DNA from: an uncultured Synergistales bacterium
GTDB taxonomy: Bacteria > Synergistota > Synergistia > Synergistales > Aminobacteriaceae
Direction of reading: 5' to 3'
Assembly: GCA_937957815.1 (NCBI GenBank)
Contig: CALFXN010000116.1
Span: forward strand, 1-5,806
DNA: 5,806 bases
The translations under genes and the position numbers were made by a program. Shown one piece after another: positions 1-4,944 of this stretch (positions within the stretch are counted from its first letter, which is position 1; the number at the start of each line of letters is the position of its first letter). The notes under the pieces were generated by a model. The model did no database searches. It worked only from the letters and a program-made list of their open reading frames with translations, and was not told the origin of the DNA.

Positions 1-115
1 CGGCGTCGGGTAGGCCGACGATCGACATCGAAAAGAGTTCCCCTGTGATTTCGACCTCGGTCTCGACGCGGACGGCCTCTATCCCGCGGAGGGTGATTCC
101 GTGGACGGCACTCAA
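1..115 (-). CDS. comM: ComM/Mg-chelatase-like AAA+ protein, N-terminal fragment (3' end outside window)
   Basis: Only 38 codons are present before the window edge. They read MSAVHGITLRGIEA, then VETEVEITGELFSMSIVGLPDA, which matches the N-terminus of ComM/YifB proteins (SxVY..aLxGIxA..VxVEV...LP.FsIVGLPDxA). ComM is an AAA+ protein that helps branch migration of incoming DNA during natural transformation; it belongs to the Lon-protease-like/magnesium chelatase superfamily. The chosen start is TTG 115, overlapping the yraN stop as TTGA, with GGAG about 10 nt upstream. An in-frame GTG at 124 would add three residues but sits too close to that GGAG. The strong N-terminal match makes identification fairly safe despite the short length. 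Confidence 0.85.
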   Translation of the reverse strand, partial: MSAVHGITLRGIEAVRVETEVEITGELFSMSIVGLPDA

Positions 116-486
116 CTCTGCCACGCTCCGCCGGTGATGTCGCGAATGTGCTCCACCTTCCACTCCCCATTCCTGTCGACGGTCATCGCGACGAGATCGA
201 TCCGCCACGGCCCCTGCCAGTTCCGCGACTCCGCGAGAAGTGTTCCTGCTCTGACGAGCCTGCGGATCTTCCGCGGACCGACCGAGTCCTCCGGCGACAT
301 CATCTCGCCGATCGTCCTGACCCGGACTTCGACGACGACGAGTTCGTCTCCGTCCATCGCGAGGATGTCGATCTCGCCGCACTGGTTCCGGATATTCCGC
401 CCGAGGATGCGAAACCCCTGTGCGGAAAGACGCTCGGCGGCCTCGTCCTCGCCTCGTTTTCCGAGTTGCAGATGCGGCGCGGTCAT
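112..486 (-). CDS. yraN: YraN family (UPF0102) nuclease-fold protein
   Basis: This is a 124-residue protein, a typical length for the family. YraN proteins have an Mrr/Holliday-junction-resolvase-like fold; their activity is not well established. Family landmarks are GKRGEDEAAERL at 9-20, GFRILGRNIR at 24-33, GEID (37-40) with Asp40, and VVEVRVR (51-57) with Glu53. The position after EV is Arg rather than Lys, as in the E. coli protein, so this is not a defect. The last third contains RRLVRAGTLL and a WRIDLVAM strand. ATG 486 overlaps the upstream stop as ATGA, and the purine-rich GGGAG lies about 14 nt away, so re-initiation is more likely than independent loading. Its TGA overlaps the TTG start of comM. 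The yraN-comM adjacency fits a DNA processing role, but this remains inference. Confidence 0.93.
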   Translation of the reverse strand: MTAPHLQLGKRGEDEAAERLSAQGFRILGRNIRNQCGEIDILAMDGDELVVVEVRVRTIGEMMSPEDSVGPRKIRRLVRAGTLLAESRNWQGPWRIDLVAMTVDRNGEWKVEHIRDITGGAWQS

Positions 487-767
487 GGTCGTTTGCGCAT
501 CTCCCGGTCGATGTTGTAGACGAAGGCGAGCACCCGGGCGACGGCCTCGTACAGCTCGCCCGGAATTTCCTGTCCGATTTCGAGGGCGAGCAGTGCGCTC
601 ACGAGAGCGGCATCCTCGACGATCGGGACGTTCGCTTCCGTCGCGATCTCGACGATCCGTTTCGCGACGAACCCCTCGCCTTTCGCGGTCACGCGCGGAG
701 CCGCGTCGGCGTTCTTCTCGTATTCGAGGGCGACGGCCCGTTCTCGCTGTTTCCGCTTCGCGCTCAC
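483..767 (-). CDS. Stand-alone FlhB/EscU C-terminal-domain-like protein (YlqH type)
   Basis: This is a 94-residue soluble protein matching only the cytoplasmic C-terminal domain of the type III export switch proteins FlhB/YscU. It shows AVALEYEKNADAAPRVTAKG (11-30), then KRIVEIATEANVPIVED (36-52), and ends in IGQEIPGELYEAVARVLAFVY (64-84), all FlhB-like. No transmembrane segment precedes it. The autocleavage tetrapeptide NPTH, which in FlhB immediately precedes this part, is absent; a basic stretch (KRKQRER) takes its place. The protein thus starts roughly where the cleaved FlhB C-fragment would. GTG 767 overlaps the upstream stop as GTGA, and its own stop overlaps yraN as ATGA. It corresponds to Bacillus YlqH in position and architecture. 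Whether it acts in flagellar export or in something unrelated cannot be read from the sequence. Confidence 0.88.
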   Translation of the reverse strand: MSAKRKQRERAVALEYEKNADAAPRVTAKGEGFVAKRIVEIATEANVPIVEDAALVSALLALEIGQEIPGELYEAVARVLAFVYNIDREMRKRP

Positions 768-1804
768 GCCTGGACGTCCACCTTCCGCCCGCCGATACGG
801 ATCTCCCGCCTGCCCTGGCGGACACCGATATGCTGTATCGCCATCGACAGATCCTGCAGGGAGTCGCGCAAAACGTGACGATTCGAACGGAGCTTTTCGA
901 ACGCCGACAGACGCTCGGCCGTCAGCGTCAGAACGATCGAACGGCCGTCGCTTTCGACGTCTCCCTCGACCTGGCCGAGCGATTCTCCTTCGACACCGAA
1001 GACAAGACGGTAAAAGGGACGGTCGCCGACGCACCCGGACGACACCGTCACGCGCGCGAGAAGCGGATCGTCACCATTTCCCGCGGGCCACCACGTCGCG
1101 GCGAGAAGCGCCGGATCAAGCCCCTCCCGGGGAGGATGCGACAGATGCGAATGTGCGCGGAGAAATGCTCCGATCTCGTCGTCGCTTCCCTTCATAGCTT
1201 CGATCGCGTGCCTCGGATCCTCGCCGGATGCCAGTCTCCGCCGAAGCTCCTCGCGGATCTTCCTCCATGCGGACGCGACATCCTGCGCGCTCATCCCGGA
1301 ATACCAGGTAATGAGCCGGGCGGCTTCCGGATTCAGCGGAATTCCGCGTGCCCAGAGCTCCACGAAGGAACCGAGCGTATCGGGATCCCCTCCCGCGCGG
1401 AGCCATGCCGACCGGATCATGTCGAGAACCTCCTGCTTGATGGGGAGCCCCCGCGACAGCAGGGCCGTCGCAACGCCGCGATCCTGCTCATGGAGCGGTC
1501 CGAGGAGCGCCGAGTCCTGTTCGGTCAGTCGAAGGAGGGGAACATCGCCGGAAGAATCGAAAACGGCCCGGAAACGCTGCCCCTGAAAGAGCGGGAGCGT
1601 CGCCAGGGCGCGCAGATTCTGACCGAGGACGCGAACGAGATACTCTCCGTCGCGGGCTTCGAGGACGATTCCCTCGACGACGCTGCCGTCGGCGATCGCC
1701 CTGTCGAGGGGGCGTACGGGCTGTTGCCTGCCGGGCGTTTCGATCTGGCGGAGGTTTTCTCCGGATCCCGGCGATCCGTGGATGCCGCCGATCTGCGGGC
1801 TCAC
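764..1804 (-). CDS. FliK C-terminal-like protein at the YlqG position
   Basis: This is a 346-residue protein without a confident family name by eye. The N-terminal 40 residues are polar and likely disordered. Residues 43-95 look like a small beta-rich domain (VVEGIVLEARDGEYLVRV, then PLFQGQRF). A helical middle (about 100-235) includes a charged stretch at 180-200. The C-terminal part, about 250-340, resembles the FliK C-terminal domain: a hydrophobic strand, LGQVEGDVESDGRSIVLTL, then a helix ending HVLRDSLQDLSMAIQHIGV. No signal peptide or membrane segment is seen. In Bacillus, ylqG occupies the same place between rnhB and ylqH. GTG 1804 overlaps the rnhB stop (GTGA), with only a weak Shine-Dalgarno site, so coupling to rnhB translation is likely. 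Function is unknown; partnership with the next gene, an FlhB C-domain-like protein, is inferred from adjacency. Confidence 0.8.
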   Translation of the reverse strand: MSPQIGGIHGSPGSGENLRQIETPGRQQPVRPLDRAIADGSVVEGIVLEARDGEYLVRVLGQNLRALATLPLFQGQRFRAVFDSSGDVPLLRLTEQDSALLGPLHEQDRGVATALLSRGLPIKQEVLDMIRSAWLRAGGDPDTLGSFVELWARGIPLNPEAARLITWYSGMSAQDVASAWRKIREELRRRLASGEDPRHAIEAMKGSDDEIGAFLRAHSHLSHPPREGLDPALLAATWWPAGNGDDPLLARVTVSSGCVGDRPFYRLVFGVEGESLGQVEGDVESDGRSIVLTLTAERLSAFEKLRSNRHVLRDSLQDLSMAIQHIGVRQGRREIRIGGRKVDVQA

Positions 1805-2376
1805 GGGCGAAACAACCTGAAGGAACGCCTGTGGATCGCGCTCGGTCCGAGCCGCGCGATCGCTTCGTAGTGCGCCGCGACGGGATATCCCTTGTGGCGT
1901 GCGAATCCGTATCCGGGGAAGACGGCATCGAGTCGGAGCATGATCCTGTCTCTGATGACCTTGGCGATCACCGACGCGGCCGATATGTCGGGAACGAGGG
2001 CGTCTCCGTGGGGAATGGCGCGCTGATTCATCGGGAAATCCGGGATCTCGTACGGTCCGTCGACGAGGACGCGGTCATCAGGAGACGCGATTTTCATCGC
2101 GCTTTTCCCCATGGCCCAGAGCGACGCGCAGAGGATGTTCGTCGAATCGATCCGTTCCACCGACGCAGCCTGGGCAGCCCATCGGACACCCGCGTCCCGC
2201 ATGAGGGCGAAAAGCGCCTCGCGCCTTGACGCCGACAGGCGCTTGGAATCCGCAAGTCCGTTTTCGACGAGAAGACTCCGCTGTTCTTCGGTCAGCAGGA
2301 CTGCCGCGGCGACGACAGGACCGGCGAGCGGCCCCCTTCCGGCCTCGTCCGCGCCAATGGATCGTTCGATCGTCAT
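1801..2376 (-). CDS. rnhB: Ribonuclease HII
   Basis: This cytoplasmic endonuclease cuts the RNA strand of RNA/DNA hybrids and single ribonucleotides in DNA. It has 191 residues, typical of a compact bacterial RNase HII. The DEDD active site is visible: Asp10 and Glu11 in GADEAGRG, Asp106 in LVDGPYE, and Asp125 in HGDALV. Other family motifs are DSKRLS (43-48), DSTNI (77-81), AASVIAKVIRD near 133-143, and the C-terminal YGFARHKGY with HRRSF at 182-186. The ATG at 2376 overlaps the rbgA stop as ATGA and has GGAGAG just upstream. The frame is open further upstream, but that sequence is the antisense-frame shadow of rbgA and has no family similarity, so ATG 2376 is chosen. Its stop overlaps the next gene as GTGA. 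Confidence is high. Confidence 0.96.
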   Translation of the reverse strand: MTIERSIGADEAGRGPLAGPVVAAAVLLTEEQRSLLVENGLADSKRLSASRREALFALMRDAGVRWAAQAASVERIDSTNILCASLWAMGKSAMKIASPDDRVLVDGPYEIPDFPMNQRAIPHGDALVPDISAASVIAKVIRDRIMLRLDAVFPGYGFARHKGYPVAAHYEAIARLGPSAIHRRSFRLFRP

Positions 2377-3194
2377 GGCTCTCCGTCCGGCGCCTCGATG
2401 CTCACGGAACCAAGAGTTCCGCGCGAAAACGCGTCCACGAGGCGTCTTCCCGCCTGCTCGAGGTCCACACGCCCACCAGCGACGAGACACCCGAGACGGC
2501 GTCCGATTCGCTCGAGCGCCTCCCCGGGGCTTTCTTCCTCGTCCGCAACCCCCCACGCGTCGAAAATCAGCTTCCAGCGATGCGTCGTCTTCAGAAAAGC
2601 GATGAGATCCGCCGCCACGACGTCGAAACCGCCGATGACGTCCGCCTTGCTGCACCCGAGCCACGCGAGGCGCCGATGCGCGGCTTCGCCGGAATGGGGA
2701 TCGAGAATTCCCGGAGAGTCCACGATCAGGAGACCGTTCCCTCGGTACCACGCCACGCCACGCGTGACGCCGGGAATCCCGCCGACCTGCGCCTGGCTTT
2801 TGCCGACAAGCGCGTTCAGGAGAAGGGATTTTCCGACGTTCGGAATACCGACGACCGCAAGACGTATCTCACGATGGGAAGGGGCGGCCGAAAGAAGGGC
2901 CCGCCTGAGTGAATCGACCCTGGGCGAGAGAAGGTTCAGCGCCCACGCTCTTCCCCCGCTCCGCTCGAAAAACCTGACCCATTCCTTCGTGATTTCCTCC
3001 TCCGCGAGATCCCGCTTCGCGAGAACCGTCCAGACGGGCAGCTCGCGAGAAAACGCCCGGACCGCCGGAGACGACGTCGACTCCGGCGCGCGCGCATCGC
3101 GAACCTCGAGAAGAAGATCGAGTTTTCCTGCGAGCTCGGAAAGCTTCCGGGTTCCCCGGGCCATGTGACCGGGGAACCAGACAGTACGCGCCAT
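2373..3194 (-). CDS. rbgA: Ribosome biogenesis GTPase RbgA/YlqF
   Basis: This is a circularly permuted GTPase for late 50S subunit assembly, 273 residues, close to the family length. The N-terminus is WFPGHM (6-11), containing the His (residue 10) that corresponds to the catalytic His of Bacillus RbgA. Motifs follow in permuted order: DARAP (33-37), G4 AKRD (59-62), G1 GIPNVGKS (116-123), G2 Thr in GVTRG (144) and G3 DSPG (159-162). The C-terminal helical RNA-binding region ends in GTLGSVSIE. G4 is unusual: the family normally has NKxD, and here Asn is replaced by Ala (codon GCG), which may weaken guanine recognition. The ATG at 3194 is preceded by GGGGAG 5 nt upstream, so the start is secure. 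The last four bases, ATGA, overlap the rnhB start. No frameshift or truncation is seen. Confidence 0.95.
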   Translation of the reverse strand: MARTVWFPGHMARGTRKLSELAGKLDLLLEVRDARAPESTSSPAVRAFSRELPVWTVLAKRDLAEEEITKEWVRFFERSGGRAWALNLLSPRVDSLRRALLSAAPSHREIRLAVVGIPNVGKSLLLNALVGKSQAQVGGIPGVTRGVAWYRGNGLLIVDSPGILDPHSGEAAHRRLAWLGCSKADVIGGFDVVAADLIAFLKTTHRWKLIFDAWGVADEEESPGEALERIGRRLGCLVAGGRVDLEQAGRRLVDAFSRGTLGSVSIEAPDGEP

Positions 3195-3211
3195 CCGTTC
3201 TCCCCTGCCTC

Positions 3212-3757
3212 CTAATCCAGCAGGCCGACCCTGTCAAGCGGCCAGTAGCGGATAAAGGCCGGGCCGCGGACGTTCTGTTTCGGGACGACCCCCCAGAAGC
3301 GGCTGTCCTGGGAATTCGGTCTGTTATCCCCCATCACGAAATACGATCCCTTCGGGACCGTGAGCGGAACCTTCGGAAAAACCGGGCCTTCCGTCAGCGT
3401 AAAGAGGTCATGATTCCTGATATACGGCTCGGCGATCGGCGCTCCGTTGACCGACACGATTCCATCCCTGATCTCTATGACATCCCCGGGAAGCCCGACG
3501 ATACGCTTCACGAAGTCACGCTGTGGATCCACCGGGTACTTGAATACCATAATCTGTCCCCTCTTCGGTTCCTGAAACCAGTACCAGAACTTCGCCACAA
3601 GAACCCTGTCTCCGGGGAGGAGCGTGGGAACCATGGATCCGCTCGGAATCCAGAACGCCTGCACAACGAACGTCCGCAGGATCAGCGCGAGAACAAGCGC
3701 CCACAGGATCGTCTCGATCGTCTCTCTCCACCAGGGTTTCGCTACCGCTGCCGCCAT
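3212..3757 (-). CDS. lepB: Signal peptidase I
   Basis: This membrane-bound serine protease cleaves signal peptides from exported proteins. From ATG 3757 it is 181 residues, in the short single-anchor range. An N-terminal membrane segment spans about residues 14-33. Box B (SGSMVPTLLPGD, 39-50) holds the nucleophile Ser41. Box D (KRIVGLPGD, 84-92) holds the general base Lys84. Box E (GDNRPNSQDSR, 143-153) is intact, so the enzyme should be active. The start is ambiguous: TTG 3775 and ATG 3766 are in the same frame, but the GGAGG at 3769-3773 fits ATG 3757 best. It is the first gene of the operon, with a good promoter upstream and rbgA starting 17 nt after its TAG stop. It is not the prepilin peptidase needed for the neighbouring pseudopilin, which is a different family. 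Confidence 0.95.
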   Translation of the reverse strand: MAAAVAKPWWRETIETILWALVLALILRTFVVQAFWIPSGSMVPTLLPGDRVLVAKFWYWFQEPKRGQIMVFKYPVDPQRDFVKRIVGLPGDVIEIRDGIVSVNGAPIAEPYIRNHDLFTLTEGPVFPKVPLTVPKGSYFVMGDNRPNSQDSRFWGVVPKQNVRGPAFIRYWPLDRVGLLD

Positions 3758-3768
3758 TCCGCACATAA

Positions 3769-3773
3769 CCTCC
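3769..3773 (-). promoter_or_regulatory. Ribosome binding site that bears on the lepB start
   Basis: GGAGG (3773-3769) is the only strong Shine-Dalgarno sequence before lepB. It lies inside the frame beginning at TTG 3775, which argues against that start. It is only 2 nt from ATG 3766 and 11 nt from ATG 3757. The latter is the more workable distance, so ATG 3757 is preferred, though not proven. Confidence 0.55.
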
Positions 3774-3841
3774 AATCACGATTCGCCCGTACCGGGATGT
3801 CCATCGCGTTACGAAACGTTTTTTTTCGACGATACCCTCGT

Positions 3842-3870
3842 CTTATACTCCCATTATCCCGCCGTTTCAA
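3842..3870 (-). promoter_or_regulatory. Sigma-70-type promoter of the lepB-to-comM operon
   Basis: On the minus strand TTGAAA (3870-3865) and TATAAG (3847-3842) are separated by exactly 17 nt, a near-consensus housekeeping promoter. The -35 box overlaps the pseudopilin stop codon. Transcription should begin near 3835, giving a leader of roughly 75-80 nt to lepB. It is the only strong promoter-like match noticed upstream of the operon, since the downstream genes have no intergenic room. A second AT-rich hexamer, GATAAT, sits in the spacer. Confidence 0.65.
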
Positions 3871-4403
3871 TCGGAAGGAGGCGTATTTCGCACCGAAACC
3901 AAACCACGCGGCGTGACGACGATATACCGTACCGGCGTCCCCCCTCCGGCGCCCGCGAAAGCGGCAAGCGTGAACGAAGGGGAAAGAGTACCCCACACAG
4001 GACTATACCACGAATCCCGAAGCGAACCGCGATTGGCGACGAAACACCGTTCGCCCGTTTCGTAGGTCTCCGTCTCGTTCGGATTCGTCCAGTAAACACG
4101 AAGACGCGGTACGGGCTGCGTTCCAGGACGCATGTAGAAGAACCGTCCCGTCACGGAAGCCCGGGTGAAGACCCGGCTGAGCCACGAGGCGATTGCCTCC
4201 GATTCCCGGACGACCGGATGTGCGTCACTCGATGTATCGGTAACCTCCGGTTTCGAGACGAGCGTCATCGAGGAGCAGATCCCGAGAATCAGCAGCACGA
4301 TCAGAACTTCGACCAGCGTGAACCCCTTTACGAAAAAAGGGAGCCCACGAGGAGCTCCCTTCAGAGCGTCGAGTCCGGAATTACGCGCCGGCAATCGCTC
4401 CAT
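3867..4403 (-). CDS. GspH/FimT-like type II/IV pseudopilin, start uncertain
   Basis: The protein carries a class-a prepilin signature: FFVKG|FTLVEVLIVLLILGI, with cleavage expected after Gly and Glu at mature position 5, followed by a hydrophobic helix. The mature part is 151 residues and ends with IVVTPRGLVSVR, resembling the GspH/FimT C-terminal strand. It has two mature cysteines. Family members are minor pilins or pseudopilins of type IV pili, type II secretion or DNA-uptake fibres, inserted in the inner membrane after processing by a prepilin peptidase, which is not in this window. The coordinates use ATG 4403, which overlaps iorB by 23 nt, has no Shine-Dalgarno site and implies a 27-residue leader. 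Other in-frame choices are TTG 4394 and ATG 4469. An attractive alternative is GTG 4348 behind AAGGGAG, but it is one base out of frame. The stop and the mature protein are firm; the start is not, and the gene could be frameshifted. Confidence 0.75.
   Translation of the reverse strand: MERLPARNSGLDALKGAPRGLPFFVKGFTLVEVLIVLLILGICSSMTLVSKPEVTDTSSDAHPVVRESEAIASWLSRVFTRASVTGRFFYMRPGTQPVPRLRVYWTNPNETETYETGERCFVANRGSLRDSWYSPVWGTLSPSFTLAAFAGAGGGTPVRYIVVTPRGLVSVRNTPPSD
4333..4361 (-). terminator. Intrinsic terminator of the iorAB operon
   Basis: On the minus strand an 8-bp perfect stem, AAGGGAGC (4361-4354) with GCTCCCTT (4344-4337), closes a 9-nt loop that can pair two more bases. It runs directly into a T6 tract (4338-4333), the last two stem bases being its first two T. 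It begins 20 nt after the iorB stop. The other strand has no T tract after the hairpin, so it is directional. It also lies inside the only in-frame leader of the downstream pseudopilin gene, and its left arm contains a Shine-Dalgarno-like AAGGGAG; it may therefore have a second role there. Confidence 0.8.
4355..4361 (-). promoter_or_regulatory. Candidate Shine-Dalgarno for GTG 4348 of the pseudopilin
   Basis: AAGGGAG (4361-4355) lies 6 nt before GTG 4348-4346, an ideal distance. Read from that GTG, the sequence as given encodes MGSLFS and stops at TAA. One extra T in the T6 tract would give MGSLFFVKG directly followed by FTLVE, a normal 9-residue pseudopilin leader. The site lies in the left arm of the terminator stem, so it would be hidden when the hairpin folds. 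This is inference from spacing and leader quality. Confidence 0.4.
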
Positions 4404-4941
4404 ATCCCAATTCGACGACCTTGAGATTCGCGTCGGCGAACTTCGCTGGTGAAAGCTCCCGAACCGCATTCCGAACTTCGTCGTAGCTCACGTTCGCCAC
4501 GCCGGCGCCGCACATGGCTCCGACGATGAGGACGTTCAGGAAAAGAAAGTTTCCGTTCATGTGCGCTTTCAGGATATCGTACCCGGCGAGCGGAAAGACC
4601 TTGATGCCACGGGATGCGACATAGGCCTTGAAATGCGCGTTCCCGAGCGCCGGCGCGTTGTGGACGTTCACGACCAGCGCGCCGCCGTTCCTGAGGAAGT
4701 GCAGGTTTCTCACGGCCTCGTTCTGGTCGAACGCGAGAAGAATGTCAGCCTCTCCCGCCTTGACGAGAGGACTCCGGTAATCCCCGATCTTGAAGTGGCT
4801 GATGACGGATCCGCCGCGCTGCGCCATTCCGTGGACTTCGCTGCCCATGACGCTCTCGCCCCGTGAAAGGGCAATCTTCCCGAGGACCTTGCTCGAAAAG
4901 AGGATCCCCTGCCCGCCGATGCCGACGATAACGTACTGCAT
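4381..4941 (-). CDS. iorB: Indolepyruvate:ferredoxin oxidoreductase beta subunit
   Basis: This is a complete 186-residue protein, about the usual length for IorB. It is the pyruvate ferredoxin oxidoreductase gamma-type subunit that pairs with IorA. It begins with a glycine-rich nucleotide-binding-like loop (GIGGQG at 7-12). Next comes the family signature EVHGMAQRGG near residues 35-44, then a segment with LLAFDQNEAVRN. The ATG at 4941 lies 3 nt after the iorA stop. A GGAGG (4953-4957) embedded in the last iorA codons is its likely ribosome site, about 11 nt upstream, so the two subunits should be translated together from one mRNA. The stop TAA at 4381-4383 is followed within 20 nt by an intrinsic terminator, so iorAB appears to be a closed operon on this side. 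Function and start are both well supported. Confidence 0.95.
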   Translation of the reverse strand: MQYVIVGIGGQGILFSSKVLGKIALSRGESVMGSEVHGMAQRGGSVISHFKIGDYRSPLVKAGEADILLAFDQNEAVRNLHFLRNGGALVVNVHNAPALGNAHFKAYVASRGIKVFPLAGYDILKAHMNGNFLFLNVLIVGAMCGAGVANVSYDEVRNAVRELSPAKFADANLKVVELGYGAIAGA

Positions 4942-4944
4942 GAG

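Noticed and set aside
768..1034. Longer FlhB-like protein from an upstream start in the same frame.
   Set aside because: The added residues are basic low-complexity sequence overlapping the FliK-like gene. They contain no membrane segment and no NPTH, so they do not restore a full FlhB.
101..1870. A plus-strand open frame of 589 codons.
   Set aside because: It runs antisense across yraN, the FlhB-like gene and the FliK-like gene, and its translation is Arg/Ser/Pro-rich low-complexity sequence without any family motif. The minus-strand genes have clear motifs and linked overlaps, so it is a GC-rich shadow.
2377..2751. Upstream extension of the rnhB frame by over 120 codons.
   Set aside because: The extension is Arg/Gly-rich, lies fully inside rbgA in another frame and has no RNase HII similarity. 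ATG 2376 fits both the family N-terminus and the ATGA overlap.
3774..3841. Possible small gene or structured RNA in the lepB leader.
   Set aside because: The gap is only about 110 nt between genes, and I could recognise no riboswitch fold or convincing small coding frame with a ribosome site.
3819..3842. Hairpin GACGA/TCGTC next to an A8/T8 tract as a terminator for the pseudopilin gene.
   Set aside because: On the minus strand the stem is followed by A, not T. On the plus strand the T tract comes before the stem. It is not an intrinsic terminator for either direction.
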